DNA from: Burkholderia stagnalis
Lineage (GTDB): Bacteria > Pseudomonadota > Gammaproteobacteria > Burkholderiales > Burkholderiaceae
Length of the DNA stretch: 64,000 nt
Direction of reading: 5' to 3'
Assembly: GCF_902830275.1 (NCBI RefSeq)
Contig: NZ_CADESW010000002.1
Span: 558,001 to 622,000, forward strand
Of this stretch, positions 38,847 through 48,506 are shown in pieces (within the stretch, counting starts at the first letter, position 1; each line of letters begins with the position of its first letter). The position numbers and the translations under genes were made by a program. Under the pieces are notes generated by a model, which worked only from the letters and a program-made list of their open reading frames with translations, was not told where the DNA came from and made no database searches.

Positions 38847-41282
38847 TCAGTTACGCACCGGCTTGCCGGTCTGCAACATGCCCATGATCCGTTCCTGCGT
38901 CTTCTGCGTGCCGAGCAGCTCGACGAACGCGCGGCGCTCCAGCGCCAGCAGCCATGCCTCGTCGACCAGGCTGCCCGCCTCGACGTCGCCGCCGCACACC
39001 GCTTCCGCGATGCGGCTCGCGATCAGGAAATCGTGGTCGCTGATGAAGCGGCCGTCGCGCATGTTGACGAGCGATGCCTTGATCGTCGCGATCGCCGAGC
39101 GGCCCGCCACCGGCACGTCCTTCGCCTTCAGCGGCGCGCGGTAGCCCGTGTCGGCCAGCGCGCGCGCTTCCTTCTTCGCGGTGTCGAGCAGCTCGAACAC
39201 GTTGAAGACGATCGTGTCGGACGGCTTCACGTAGCCCATCGCGCGCGCATCGTGCGCGGAGGCCGAGACCTTCGCCATCGCCGCGTTCTCGAACGACTTC
39301 GTAACGAACTTCAGGATGTCGGTGGTCGCGTTGGCCGCGGTGGCCGCGTCCGCCGCGCGCAGCGCCGCTTCCTTCAGGCCGCCGCCAGCCGGCACGAGGC
39401 CGACGCCCACTTCGACGAGGCCGATGTAGCTCTCGACGTGCACCACGCGCTTCGCGCTGTGCAGCATCAGCTCGCACCCGCCGCCGAGCGCGATGCCCGA
39501 CACGGCCGCGACCACCGGCACGTTCGCGTACTTCACGCGCAGCATGCCTTCCTGGAACTTCTTCACGAACGGCTCGATGCCCTTCGCGCCGCCCATCATG
39601 AACGCCGGCATCGCCTCTTCGAGGTTCGCGCCCGCCGAGAACGGGCCGCCCGGCGCGCCGAGCTTCAGCGACGTCGGCTGCCAGATCACCACGCCCTTGT
39701 AGTCCTTCTCCGCGAGCTCGATCGCCTGCACGAGGCCGTCGATCACGCTCGGCCCGATCGTGTTCATCTTCGACTTGAACGACACGATCACGACGTCGTC
39801 CTCGCCCGCGCGGTCGTCGACCCATGCGCGCACCGCATCGGTCTCGAACAGCGTCTTGCCGTAGGTCTTCGGGTCGGCGCCGGCTTCGCCAAGCAGCGGC
39901 GCACGGAACACTTGCTTCTTGTAGACGGCCAGGTCCGAACGCGGCACGAAGCGCTTCGACGCCGGCGCCCACGAGCCTTCGGCCGTGTGCACGCCGCCCT
40001 TCTCGGCCACCGGGCCTTCCAGCACCCACGACGGCAGCGGCACGTTCGCGAGCGCCTTGCCGGCCGCGATGTCTTCCTGCACCCACTCGGCAACCTGCTT
40101 CCAGCCGGCGGCCTGCCAGCCTTCGAACGGGCCTTCGTTCCAGCCGAAGCCCCAGCGGATCGCGAGGTCGACGTCGCGCGCGTTGTCGGCGATCGACTCG
40201 AGATGCACGCCGATGTAGTGGAACACGTCGCGGAAGATCGCCCACAGGAACTGCGCGTGCGGATGGTCCGTTTCACGCAGCAGCTTCAGGCGCTCCGCCG
40301 GCGGGCGCTTCAGGATGCGGCCGACCGTTTCGTCCGCCTTCGCGCCCGAATCGACATAGGTGCCCGTCTTCGCGTCGAGCACCTTGATCGCCTTGCCTTC
40401 CTTCTTGTAGAAACCGCCGCCCGTCTTCTGGCCGAGCGCGCCCTGCTTCACCAGCTCGGCGAGCACGGCAGGCGTCTGGTAGACCGGGAAGAACGGATCG
40501 TCGGCGAGGTTGTCCTGCATCGTCTTGATCACGTGCGCCATCGTGTCGAGGCCGACCACGTCCGCGGTGCGGAACGTCGCCGACTTCGCTCGGCCGAGGC
40601 GGCTGCCGGTCAGGTCGTCGACTTCGTCGAAGCGCAGGCCGAACTTCGCGGCCTCGGTGATCACCGCGAGGATCGAGAAGATGCCGACGCGGTTCGCGAT
40701 GAAGTTCGGCGTGTCCTTCGCGCGCACGACACCCTTGCCGACGACGCTCGTCAGGAACGTCTCGAGCTGGTCGAGGATTTCCGGGCGCGTGTGCGCGGTC
40801 GGGATCAGCTCGACGAGGTGCATGTAGCGCGGCGGGTTGAAGAAGTGCACGCCGCAGAAGCGCGCCTTCAGCTCGTCCGAGAACCCTTCGGACAGCTTCG
40901 TGATCGACAGGCCCGACGTGTTGGTCGCGAAGATCGCGTTCGGCGCGATGTGCGGCGCGACCTTCTTGTACAGGTCGTGCTTCCAGTCCATCCGCTCGGC
41001 GATCGCCTCGATCACGACGTCGCACTCGGCGAGCTTCGCGATGTCATCCTCGTAGTTCGCGGCCTCGAGGTATTTCGCGTCGTCCTTCACGCCGAACGGC
41101 GCGGGCGACAGCTTCTTCAGGTTCTCGATCGCCTTCAGCGCGATCGCGTTCTTCGGGCCTTCCTTGGCCGGCAGGTCGAACAGCAGCACGGGTACGCGCG
41201 CGTTGACGAGGTGCGCGGCGATCTGCGCGCCCATCACGCCAGCGCCCAGCACGGCCACCTTGCGAATGATGAAATTGCTCAC
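38847..41282 (-). CDS. Bifunctional 3-hydroxyacyl-CoA dehydrogenase/enoyl-CoA hydratase, FadN-like
   Basis: 811 residues. The N-terminal half is the NAD-dependent 3-hydroxyacyl-CoA dehydrogenase (Rossmann start VAVLGAGVMGAQIAAHLV; FCGVHFFNPPRYMHLVELIP near 145) and the C-terminal part (about 470-720) is a crotonase domain (GVAL-type oxyanion segment PFSAGANLEEAMPAF; GLVEVGVGLVPAGGGLKEA). This order is reversed relative to E. coli FadB and matches Bacillus FadN. Start is GTG 41282 with GGAGA upstream; a longer ATG start lacks a site. Middle gene of the beta-oxidation cluster. Confidence 0.92.
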   Translation of the reverse strand: MSNFIIRKVAVLGAGVMGAQIAAHLVNARVPVLLFDLPAKEGPKNAIALKAIENLKKLSPAPFGVKDDAKYLEAANYEDDIAKLAECDVVIEAIAERMDWKHDLYKKVAPHIAPNAIFATNTSGLSITKLSEGFSDELKARFCGVHFFNPPRYMHLVELIPTAHTRPEILDQLETFLTSVVGKGVVRAKDTPNFIANRVGIFSILAVITEAAKFGLRFDEVDDLTGSRLGRAKSATFRTADVVGLDTMAHVIKTMQDNLADDPFFPVYQTPAVLAELVKQGALGQKTGGGFYKKEGKAIKVLDAKTGTYVDSGAKADETVGRILKRPPAERLKLLRETDHPHAQFLWAIFRDVFHYIGVHLESIADNARDVDLAIRWGFGWNEGPFEGWQAAGWKQVAEWVQEDIAAGKALANVPLPSWVLEGPVAEKGGVHTAEGSWAPASKRFVPRSDLAVYKKQVFRAPLLGEAGADPKTYGKTLFETDAVRAWVDDRAGEDDVVIVSFKSKMNTIGPSVIDGLVQAIELAEKDYKGVVIWQPTSLKLGAPGGPFSAGANLEEAMPAFMMGGAKGIEPFVKKFQEGMLRVKYANVPVVAAVSGIALGGGCELMLHSAKRVVHVESYIGLVEVGVGLVPAGGGLKEAALRAADAATAANATTDILKFVTKSFENAAMAKVSASAHDARAMGYVKPSDTIVFNVFELLDTAKKEARALADTGYRAPLKAKDVPVAGRSAIATIKASLVNMRDGRFISDHDFLIASRIAEAVCGGDVEAGSLVDEAWLLALERRAFVELLGTQKTQERIMGMLQTGKPVRN

Positions 41283-41361
41283 GGGATATCTCCGGATAGT
41301 GCCGCGCGGCGCGGATCGTATCAATGGCGGCGCGGCGATGTAGGTACCAGGAACCGTATCG

Positions 41362-41394
41362 GCCGGGCGACGCGCGGTGCGCGCGCCGCCCGGC
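41362..41394 (-). terminator. Hairpin between acyl-CoA dehydrogenase and fadN-like genes
   Basis: GCCGGGCG (41362-41369) and CGCCCGGC (41387-41394) form a perfect 8-bp stem directly after the dehydrogenase stop. No T-run; more likely an mRNA-processing or attenuation structure than a full stop. Confidence 0.35.
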
Positions 41395-41400
41395 GTCCGA

Positions 41401-43188
41401 TCAGAACAGCGATTCGTCGACTTCCATCATCGTCTTCGAGCCGGCGCGCGCGGCGCGGATCGTCGATGCGGTCTCGGGCAGCAGGCGCGCGAAGTAGAAG
41501 CGTGCGGTCGCGAGCTTCGACTTGTAGAACGGATCGCCCGACGCTTCCTTGTCGAGCGCGAGGCGCGCCATGCGGGCCCAGAAATACGAGAACACGAGGT
41601 GGCCGACGGTGCGCAGGTACGGCACGGCGGCAGCGCCCACTTCGTCCGGGTTCTGCATCGCCTTCATGCCGATTTCCATCGTCAGCTTCTGCACCTTCTC
41701 GCCGATGTCGGCGAGCGGGTTGACGAACTCGGACATCTCCGGCTTCACGCCTTCGGCCTCGACGAAGTCCGACACGATCTTGCCGAACTTCTTCAGCTTC
41801 GCGCCCATGTCGCCGAGCACCTTGCGGCCCAGCAGGTCGAGCGACTGGATCGAGTTCGTGCCTTCGTAGATCATGTTGATCCGCGCGTCGCGCACGTACT
41901 GCTCCATGCCCCACTCGGAGATGAAGCCGTGGCCGCCGTAGATCTGCATCGCGTGGTTGGTCGACTCGAACGCGTTGTCGGTCAGGAACGCCTTGATGAT
42001 CGGCGTGAGCAGCGCGACGAGGTCGGCCGCTTCCTTGCGCACCGCTTCGTCGCCGTGCGACAGCTCCTTGTCGATCTGCAGCGCGGACCAGTACGTGAAC
42101 GCGCGCGCGCCTTCCGCATACGCCTTCTGCGTGAGCAGCATGCGGCGCACGTCCGGGTGCACGATGATCGGGTCGGCCGGCTTGTCCGGCGCCTTCGGGC
42201 CCGTCAGCGAGCGCATCTGCAGGCGCTCCTTCGCGTACGTGAGCGAGTTCTGGTACGCGACTTCCGTGAGGCCGAGGCCCTGCATGCCGACGCCGAGGCG
42301 CGCGGCATTCATCATCACGAACATCGCGTTGAGGCCCTTGTTCGGCTCGCCGACCATCCAGCCCTTCGCGTTGTCGAGGTTCATCACGCAGGTCGAGTTG
42401 CCGTGGATGCCCATCTTGTGCTCGATCGAGCCGCACTTGATGCCGTTGCGCTCGCCCGGCTCGCCCGCCGCGTCGGGGATGAACTTCGGCACGATGAACA
42501 GCGAGATCCCCTTCGTGCCTTGCGGCGCGTCCGGCAGGCGCGCGAGCACGAGGTGGATGATGTTCTTCGACATGTCGTGCTCGCCGCTCGAGATGAAGAT
42601 CTTCGTGCCGCTGATCGAGTACGAGCCGTCGCCGTTCGGTTCGGCCTTGGTGCGCAGGATGCCGAGGTCGGTGCCGCAGTGCGGCTCGGTCAGGCACATC
42701 GTGCCCGTCCATTCGCCGGACACGAGCTTCGGCAGGTACTGCTTCTGGAGTTCCGGCGCGCCGTGCGCGTGCAGGCATTCGTAGGCGCCGTGCGACAGGC
42801 CCGGATACATCGTCCATGCCTGGTTCGCCGAGTTCAGCATTTCGTAGAGCGCGTTGTTCACGAACGCGGGCAGGCCCTGGCCGCCGTAGTCCGGATCGCA
42901 GCCGAGCGCCGGCCAGCCGGCCTCGACGTATTGCTGGTAGGCCTCCTTGAAGCCGGTCGGGGTCTTCACGACGCCGTCGCCGACGTACGTGCAGCCTTCA
43001 CGGTCGCCGACCTGGTTCAACGGGAACAGTACCTCGGAGCAGAACTTGCCCGCTTCTTCGAGGACCTGGTTGATCGTGTCGGCATCGAGGTCCGCATGCC
43101 TGGGCATGTGCTTGACTTCGGCTTCGACGTTCAGAAGCTCGTGCAACACGAATTGCATGTCGCGCAGCGGCGCGGCGTACTGTCCCAT
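41401..43188 (-). CDS. Acyl-CoA dehydrogenase, FadE-like (595 residues)
   Basis: The usual acyl-CoA dehydrogenase N, middle and C domains (about 40-460; MCLTEPHCGTDLGILRTKA in the FAD-binding middle domain) end at MIYEGTNSIQSLDLLGRKVL, where the Glu after Tyr is the expected catalytic base. A further C-terminal domain (about 470-595) is that of long-type dehydrogenases. Length and layout match Bacillus FadE (594). It introduces the trans-2 double bond in fatty acyl-CoA. GGAGAGAG lies just before ATG 43188. It follows the TetR gene after 56 bp. Confidence 0.93.
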   Translation of the reverse strand: MGQYAAPLRDMQFVLHELLNVEAEVKHMPRHADLDADTINQVLEEAGKFCSEVLFPLNQVGDREGCTYVGDGVVKTPTGFKEAYQQYVEAGWPALGCDPDYGGQGLPAFVNNALYEMLNSANQAWTMYPGLSHGAYECLHAHGAPELQKQYLPKLVSGEWTGTMCLTEPHCGTDLGILRTKAEPNGDGSYSISGTKIFISSGEHDMSKNIIHLVLARLPDAPQGTKGISLFIVPKFIPDAAGEPGERNGIKCGSIEHKMGIHGNSTCVMNLDNAKGWMVGEPNKGLNAMFVMMNAARLGVGMQGLGLTEVAYQNSLTYAKERLQMRSLTGPKAPDKPADPIIVHPDVRRMLLTQKAYAEGARAFTYWSALQIDKELSHGDEAVRKEAADLVALLTPIIKAFLTDNAFESTNHAMQIYGGHGFISEWGMEQYVRDARINMIYEGTNSIQSLDLLGRKVLGDMGAKLKKFGKIVSDFVEAEGVKPEMSEFVNPLADIGEKVQKLTMEIGMKAMQNPDEVGAAAVPYLRTVGHLVFSYFWARMARLALDKEASGDPFYKSKLATARFYFARLLPETASTIRAARAGSKTMMEVDESLF

Positions 43189-43244
43189 GACTCTCTCCAA
43201 AGTAGGGCTATCGCTCGAGCTCCCGGCGGGCGGATCACGCGCCG

Positions 43245-43844
43245 CTAACGGCTCTCGCTCTGATACGAAACAATCGTCTTTTCCAGCGCGGCCCACGTGA
43301 GGCGCACCGCGTCCGGCGTATGCAGGAAGCGCGCGTCGTGATGCAGGCCGAGCGTGAAGCTGTACAGCTCGAAGAGCATCAGGTCCGGATCGGTATCCGT
43401 ACGCAGATGGCCTTCGTCCTTCGCCTGCGAAATGGCGCGCAGCAGCGCGGCGCGCCAGGCGGTCACGCTCGCCATCAACTGCTCGCGCACCGAGCTGTCG
43501 GGCCGGTCGTCGTACTCGACGGCCCCGCTGATGTAGATGCACCCGGTCGTCACCTCCTGGATGCGCTTCTCCATCCAGCGCGCCAGCATCGCCCGCAGGC
43601 GCGGCAGTCCGCGCGGTTCGCGCAGGCTCGGAAAGAACACCTCGTTCTCGAAACGATGGTGATACTCGCGCACGACTTCCACCTGCAGATCCTCGCGCGA
43701 TCCGAAGTGCGCGAACACGCCGCTCTTGCTCATCTGCATGCGCTCGGCCAGCAGGCCGATCGTCAGCCCCTCCAGCCCGTCACGGCTGGCGAGGTCCAAT
43801 GCAGCTTCGAGTATCGCGGCACGCGTCTGTTCGCCTTTTCGCAT
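43245..43844 (-). CDS. TetR-family regulator of the beta-oxidation cluster
   Basis: 199 residues. N-terminal HTH (about 8-55: GEQTRAAILEAALDLASRDG, then RMQMSKSGVFAHFGSREDLQ) and a helical ligand domain with TetR_C-like sequence. By position it is probably an acyl-CoA-responsive repressor of the downstream genes, like betaproteobacterial FadP or Bacillus FadR (analogy, not shown). ATG 43844 was chosen; a TTG ten codons upstream has no better site. Two palindromes with the core ACGGCCGT lie upstream. Confidence 0.9.
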   Translation of the reverse strand: MRKGEQTRAAILEAALDLASRDGLEGLTIGLLAERMQMSKSGVFAHFGSREDLQVEVVREYHHRFENEVFFPSLREPRGLPRLRAMLARWMEKRIQEVTTGCIYISGAVEYDDRPDSSVREQLMASVTAWRAALLRAISQAKDEGHLRTDTDPDLMLFELYSFTLGLHHDARFLHTPDAVRLTWAALEKTIVSYQSESR

Positions 43845-43882
43845 AGCTATTTCTGTAACCGTTCGGGGGTTCAAATAAAATC

Positions 43883-43894
43883 GAACGGCCGTAC
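43883..43894. promoter_or_regulatory. Palindrome in the tetR promoter region, candidate TetR operator
   Basis: GAACGGCCGTAC, an 8-bp perfect core ACGGCCGT with near-symmetric flanks inside an AT-rich stretch, 39-50 bp upstream of the tetR ATG, where autoregulation would act. The same core recurs at 43999-44010. Confidence 0.5.
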
Positions 43895-43998
43895 TATTAT
43901 TGAGTGCGACCGCCCGCGAAACAAGGAAATTATTAGAAACCGGTGTCTAACCGAGTCGCTATTTTGCGCGATTCGGGCGGCCTTGGAAGCGGTTTTCC

Positions 43999-44010
43999 GC
44001 ACGGCCGTGC
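43999..44010. promoter_or_regulatory. Second palindrome GCACGGCCGTGC
   Basis: A perfect 12-bp palindrome sharing the ACGGCCGT core with the site at 43883-43894, 116 bp further from tetR and 22 bp beyond the clsB stop. It may be a second operator or part of a convergent structure; GC-rich palindromes occur by chance here. Confidence 0.3.
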
Positions 44011-44031
44011 TGAAAGATGTGAAGTGCCTGC

Positions 44032-45306
44032 TTAATCGTAGCTGCCGACCGTCAGCGCCTTCATCACGGTGCGGTACGCCGTATAGGCGAGCCAGTTCAG
44101 GATACGCTCGCCCAGCGGGCGCGCCGCGTAGCGCGCCGGGTCGATCGCGCGGCCGTCGGCGAACGCGGCGGCGATCGCGTCGCGCAGCTCGTTCGTCACC
44201 GTGTCGTGCCGCACCAGCACGACATTGGCCTCATTGTTCAGCATCAGGCTCAGCGCGTCCAGATTCGACGAGCCGACCGTCGCCCAGTTATCGTCGATCA
44301 CCGCGACCTTGCCGTGCAGTATCGTCTTGTCGTATTCGGCGACGCGCACGCCGGCGCGCAGCAGCGTGTGATACAGGAACGGCACCGCGGTATCGAGCGA
44401 CGCGAACTCGTTGCGGCCGATCAGGACCCGCACGTCGACGCCGCGCCGCGCGGCACCCGTCAGCGCGCGGCGCAGCTTGCGGCCCGGCATGAAATACGGG
44501 TTCGCGAGCAGGATCTGCTGGCGCGCCTTGCCGATCGCGGCGAGGTACGCCTTCTCGATCGTGCGGCGGTTCACGACGTTGTCGCGCGCGACGAACGCGA
44601 CGCTCGGCTCGGTCACGATCCGCAGCGCGCCGGCCTTGATCCAGCGGTGGCTGCGCATCCAGCGGCGGAACATGTCCGGAAACGCGTCGCCGCCGGCCAG
44701 CCCGGCCGCATATTGCGCATACGGCTTGTGGCCGAACTGGATCCGGTGCCACTGCAGCTCGAACGCGGCGCGCACGTCGGACACGACGGGCCCCGCCATC
44801 TCGACGCTGAAGTCCCAGCGCGGATGGTCGAGCGTCGCACCGTTCTGCGCGTGGTCGTCGACGATGTTGATCCCGCCGCAGTAGGCGTACGCATGATCGA
44901 CCACGGCCAGCTTGCGGTGCGTGCGCGAGAAGCCGAAGCGGCCGAACAGGTAGCGGTTGTAGATGCAGTGCTCGATGCCCGCCTGTGCCCACGCGTCGAA
45001 CAGCGGCAGGCGCGCGGTGCCGACGCCGTCGGTGATCACCCGCACCCGCACGCCGCGGCGCGCGGCCCGCAGCAGCGCATCCGACACGGGCCGTCCGGCC
45101 GCATCGTCGCAGAAGATGTAGGTTTCGAGCATCACCTGCTCGCGGGCGGCGTCGATCCGCTCGATCAGCGCGGCGAAGAACGCGTCGCCGCTCTGGCACA
45201 ACCGCACGGTATTGCCCGCCGTGAACGCCAGCCGCGATGCGGAGCCCCGCTCCTGCAGGAACATCTGGCGCAGCTGCGCGAAGCGCTTGCGGGCTTCGCC
45301 GTTCAT
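44032..45306 (-). CDS. clsB: Cardiolipin synthase B-type phospholipase D protein
   Basis: 424 residues with two HKD motifs: HRKLAVVD beginning at H130 with GGIN following, and HGKVAVIDDNW with GSSN in the second half. No N-terminal membrane spans, as in ClsB rather than ClsA. It condenses phosphatidylglycerol (or with another lipid) into cardiolipin at the inner membrane. Its ATG overlaps the nudB stop in an ATGA, so translation is coupled to nudB. Confidence 0.88.
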   Translation of the reverse strand: MNGEARKRFAQLRQMFLQERGSASRLAFTAGNTVRLCQSGDAFFAALIERIDAAREQVMLETYIFCDDAAGRPVSDALLRAARRGVRVRVITDGVGTARLPLFDAWAQAGIEHCIYNRYLFGRFGFSRTHRKLAVVDHAYAYCGGINIVDDHAQNGATLDHPRWDFSVEMAGPVVSDVRAAFELQWHRIQFGHKPYAQYAAGLAGGDAFPDMFRRWMRSHRWIKAGALRIVTEPSVAFVARDNVVNRRTIEKAYLAAIGKARQQILLANPYFMPGRKLRRALTGAARRGVDVRVLIGRNEFASLDTAVPFLYHTLLRAGVRVAEYDKTILHGKVAVIDDNWATVGSSNLDALSLMLNNEANVVLVRHDTVTNELRDAIAAAFADGRAIDPARYAARPLGERILNWLAYTAYRTVMKALTVGSYD

Positions 45307-45794
45307 GCGGACCCGGGCAACGCGTGAACCGGCCCGGCGCGCTCGGGCAACTGCAGGATCGCCTCGGCATTCGACGGCGAGTAGCAGCGCGCGGCCGCGT
45401 CGCGATACGGCAGCCATGCATAGTCGACGTGCTCGCGCGGCGCGAGCGTCACGTCGACGCGACGCGGCACGCACAGCCCGAACCAGTGCTCGGTATTGCG
45501 CGTGACGCCGGGCGCGTAACGATGCAGGTACTGCGGGTAGATGCTGTATTCGATCCGGTGCCGCCAGTCGACGAGCGCGCTCGCGGGCACGTCCGGACTG
45601 CCGACCACGATGCCCGTTTCCTCGGCCACTTCGCGCGCGGCGGTGACGGCGAGCGGCTCGTCGAGCGCGTCCTTCGAGCCGGTGACCGACTGCCAGAACT
45701 CGTGCTGGTCGGCACGCTTGATCACCAGCACGTCGAGTTCGGGGGTATAGATCACGACGAGAACGGATTCGGGGATTTTCGGCGACTTCGTCAT
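45303..45794 (-). CDS. nudB: Dihydroneopterin triphosphate diphosphatase
   Basis: 163 residues. Nudix box around residues 39-63 with the REVAEETG core (54-61). KIPESVLVVIYTPELDVLVI at the start and the FWQSVTGS segment are typical of NudB, which removes pyrophosphate from dihydroneopterin triphosphate in folate synthesis. It overlaps clsB by four bases (ATGA) and is 60 bp from the aspS terminator. Confidence 0.9.
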   Translation of the reverse strand: MTKSPKIPESVLVVIYTPELDVLVIKRADQHEFWQSVTGSKDALDEPLAVTAAREVAEETGIVVGSPDVPASALVDWRHRIEYSIYPQYLHRYAPGVTRNTEHWFGLCVPRRVDVTLAPREHVDYAWLPYRDAAARCYSPSNAEAILQLPERAGPVHALPGSA

Positions 45795-45854
45795 CTTTGT
45801 TTCATCCGGCGCGCCGAACGTGCGGCGGGTGCTGCGACTGTACCGCAAAAAGCG

Positions 45855-45880
45855 AAAAAGGCGCACCACGGCGCCTTTTT
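45855..45880. terminator. Strong bidirectional-looking terminator after aspS
   Basis: AAAAAGGCGC (45855-45864) and GCGCCTTTTT (45871-45880) are exact complements with a six-base loop. Read on the minus strand it gives a GC stem followed by T5, ending the aspS transcript; the symmetric arms would also work on the plus strand. Confidence 0.85.
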
Positions 45881-45930
45881 CATCGTGCGTCGCGCGTGTC
45901 GCCACGCGCGCGGCAAAAGCGAAGGAGACC

Positions 45931-47733
45931 TTACGCCTTCGGCTGTTCCGGCTGACGCAAGCGGATGTGCAGCTCGCGCAGTTGGCGCTCGTCGACAGGG
46001 CTCGGCGCTTGCGTGAGCAGGTCCTGCGCACGCTGCGTCTTCGGGAACGCGATCACGTCGCGGATCGAGTCGGCGCCGGCCATCATCGTGACGATGCGGT
46101 CGAGACCGAATGCGATACCGCCGTGCGGCGGCGCGCCGTACTGCAGCGCGTCCAGCAGGAAGCCGAACTTGAGCTGCGCTTCTTCCGCGCCGATCTTCAG
46201 CGCGCGGAACACCTTGCTCTGCACTTCCTCGCGGTGGATACGCACCGAGCCGCCGCCGATTTCCCAGCCGTTCAGCACCATGTCGTACGCCTTCGCGAGG
46301 CAGCGGCCCGGGTCGGTCTCGAGGTACTCGAGATGCTCGTCCTTCGGGCTCGTGAACGGGTGGTGCGCGGCAACGTAGCGCGCGTCTTCGTCGTCGTATT
46401 CGAACATCGGGAAGTCGACGACCCACAGCGGCTTCCAGCCGGCTTCGACGAGGCCGCTCGCCTTGCCGAATTCCGAGTGGCCGATCTTCAGGCGCAGCGC
46501 GCCGAGGCTGTCGTTCACGACCTTCGCACGATCCGCCGCGAAGAAGATGATGTCGCCGTCTTCCGCGCCGGTGCGCTCGAGGATCGCCGCGATCGACGCG
46601 TCATGCAGGTTCTTGACGATCGGGCTCTGCAGGCCGTCACGGCCCTTCGATTTTTCGTTGACCTTGATCCACGCGAGGCCCTTCGCGCCGTAGATGCGCA
46701 CGAACTCGGTGTAGCCGTCGATGTCGCCGCGCGACAGCTCGGCGCCCTTCGGCACGCGCAGCGCCGCGACACGGCCGTCCTTCGCGTTGGCCGGCGTGCT
46801 GAACACCTTGAACTCGACGTCCTTCATCGCGTCGGTCAGCTCGGTGAACTCGAGCTTCACGCGCAGGTCCGGCTTGTCCGAGCCGAAGCGCGCCATCGCT
46901 TCCGAGTACGGCATGACCGGGAATTTCGCATCCAGCTCGACGTCGATCGTCGTCTTGAAGATGTGACGGATCATGTCCTCGAACAGGTCGCGGATTTCCT
47001 GCTCGCCGAGGAACGACGTCTCGCAGTCGATCTGCGTGAATTCCGGCTGACGGTCGGCACGCAGGTCCTCGTCGCGGAAGCACTTGGTGATCTGGTAGTA
47101 GCGGTCGAAGTTCGCGACCATCAGCAGCTGCTTGAACAGCTGCGGCGACTGCGGCAGCGCGAAGAACTGGCCCGCGTTCACGCGCGACGGCACGAGATAG
47201 TCGCGCGCGCCTTCCGGCGTGCTCTTCGTGAGCATCGGCGTCTCGATGTCGATGAAGCCCTGCTCGTCGAGGTACTTGCGCGCCTCGATCGCGACGCGGT
47301 AGCGCAGGCGCAGGTTGTGCTGCATCTGCGGGCGGCGCAGGTCGAGCACGCGGTGCGTGAGGCGCGTCGTTTCCGACAGGTTGTCGTCGTCGAGCTGGAA
47401 CGGCGGCGTGACCGACGCGTTCAGCACGGTCAGCTCGTGGCACAGCACTTCGATCTTGCCGCTCTTCAGGCCGGCGTTGACCGTGCCTTCCGGACGGTTG
47501 CGCACGAGGCCCTTCACCTGGACGCAGAACTCGTTGCGCACGCCTTCGGCGGTCGCGAACATCTCCGCGCGATCCGGATCGCACACGACCTGCACGAGGC
47601 CTTCACGATCGCGCAGGTCGATGAAGATCACACCGCCGTGGTCGCGGCGGCGCTGCACCCAGCCGCACAGCGACACGGTTTGGCCCAGCAGGTGTTCGGT
47701 CACGAGACCGCAGTATTCAGTTCGCATCGACAT
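45931..47733 (-). CDS. aspS: Aspartate-tRNA ligase
   Basis: 600 residues, the long bacterial class II form. N-terminal OB-fold anticodon-binding domain (about 1-105), class II catalytic core with motif 2 ([18 protein letters not shown]), a GAD insertion (about 285-415) and motif 3 ([15 protein letters not shown]). Charges tRNA-Asp; Burkholderia also uses such enzymes on tRNA-Asn in some lineages, which sequence alone does not settle. The DUF502 gene precedes it on the same strand, 61 bp away. Confidence 0.98.
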   Translation of the reverse strand: MSMRTEYCGLVTEHLLGQTVSLCGWVQRRRDHGGVIFIDLRDREGLVQVVCDPDRAEMFATAEGVRNEFCVQVKGLVRNRPEGTVNAGLKSGKIEVLCHELTVLNASVTPPFQLDDDNLSETTRLTHRVLDLRRPQMQHNLRLRYRVAIEARKYLDEQGFIDIETPMLTKSTPEGARDYLVPSRVNAGQFFALPQSPQLFKQLLMVANFDRYYQITKCFRDEDLRADRQPEFTQIDCETSFLGEQEIRDLFEDMIRHIFKTTIDVELDAKFPVMPYSEAMARFGSDKPDLRVKLEFTELTDAMKDVEFKVFSTPANAKDGRVAALRVPKGAELSRGDIDGYTEFVRIYGAKGLAWIKVNEKSKGRDGLQSPIVKNLHDASIAAILERTGAEDGDIIFFAADRAKVVNDSLGALRLKIGHSEFGKASGLVEAGWKPLWVVDFPMFEYDDEDARYVAAHHPFTSPKDEHLEYLETDPGRCLAKAYDMVLNGWEIGGGSVRIHREEVQSKVFRALKIGAEEAQLKFGFLLDALQYGAPPHGGIAFGLDRIVTMMAGADSIRDVIAFPKTQRAQDLLTQAPSPVDERQLRELHIRLRQPEQPKA

Positions 47734-47794
47734 GATGTTTGCTTTCGTTCGGTTTGATCAACGGGCGCCGCAACGCGGCCCGGGCAATGATTCT

Positions 47795-48445
47795 TTACAG
47801 CGGCGGCTCGACGGGGCGGCGGGCGGGCGCCGGGGCCGGCGCCGGGGGCGCCACCACGCCCATCGAGACGATGTACTTCAGCGCGGCATCGACCGACATG
47901 TCGAGTTCGATGACTTCGCTCTTCGGCAGCATCAGGAAGAAGCCGGACGTCGGGTTCGGCGTCGTCGGGATGTACACGCTCACGTATTCTTCCGTCAGAT
48001 GATTGACCACGTCGCCGCCGGGCGTGCCGGTCAGAAACGCGATCGTATACGAGCCGCGGCGCGGATATTCGATCAGCAGCGCCTTGCGGAACGCATTGCC
48101 GCTGCTCGACAGCAGCGTGTCCGACACCTGCTTGACGCTCGTGTAGATCGGCCCGACGACCGGGATGTGCCGCACGACCGCGTTCCACCACGTGACGAGC
48201 TTCTGGCCGATGAAGTTCTGCGTCGCGAGCCCGACGACGAAGATGAACGCGAGCGTCAGCACCGCGCCGATCCCCGGCACCCGGAAGCCGAACATCCGCT
48301 CCGGCTGCCACGACTCCGGCAGCAGCAGCAGCGTCTGATCCATCGTGCCGATGATGAGACCGAGCACCCACAGCGTGATCGCGAGCGGGACGAGAACCAG
48401 CAGGCCGGTCAGAAACACCGATTTCAGGGTCGTCTTTTTCATCAT
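47795..48445 (-). CDS. DUF502 family inner-membrane protein
   Basis: 216 residues. Two N-terminal membrane spans (SVFLTGLLVLVPLAITLWVL and GIGAVLTLAFIFVVGLATQN), then a soluble domain and a proline/alanine-rich tail. The DUF502 family is widespread and functionally undefined. It starts with ATG-ATG at 48445, only eight bases after the T-run of an intrinsic terminator, so how it is transcribed is unclear. It lies between fmdB-like and aspS. Confidence 0.85.
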   Translation of the reverse strand: MMKKTTLKSVFLTGLLVLVPLAITLWVLGLIIGTMDQTLLLLPESWQPERMFGFRVPGIGAVLTLAFIFVVGLATQNFIGQKLVTWWNAVVRHIPVVGPIYTSVKQVSDTLLSSSGNAFRKALLIEYPRRGSYTIAFLTGTPGGDVVNHLTEEYVSVYIPTTPNPTSGFFLMLPKSEVIELDMSVDAALKYIVSMGVVAPPAPAPAPARRPVEPPL

Positions 48446-48453
48446 CTGCCGTC

Positions 48454-48476
48454 AAAAAACCGCGCCGGAGGCGCGG
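48454..48476 (-). terminator. Intrinsic terminator between fmdB-like and DUF502 genes
   Basis: On the minus strand CCGCGCC-TCC-GGCGCGG is followed by TTTTTT, ending nine bases before the DUF502 ATG. A further GC stem (GCGGCCCG/CGGGCCGC) lies just upstream. Confidence 0.8.
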
Positions 48477-48506
48477 ATTGCGCGCGGCCCGGACGGGCCG
48501 CGCCAG

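Noticed and set aside
43845..43874. TTG start ten codons upstream of the TetR gene
   Set aside because: No ribosome site and it enters the promoter region near the palindrome; ATG 43844 fits the family.
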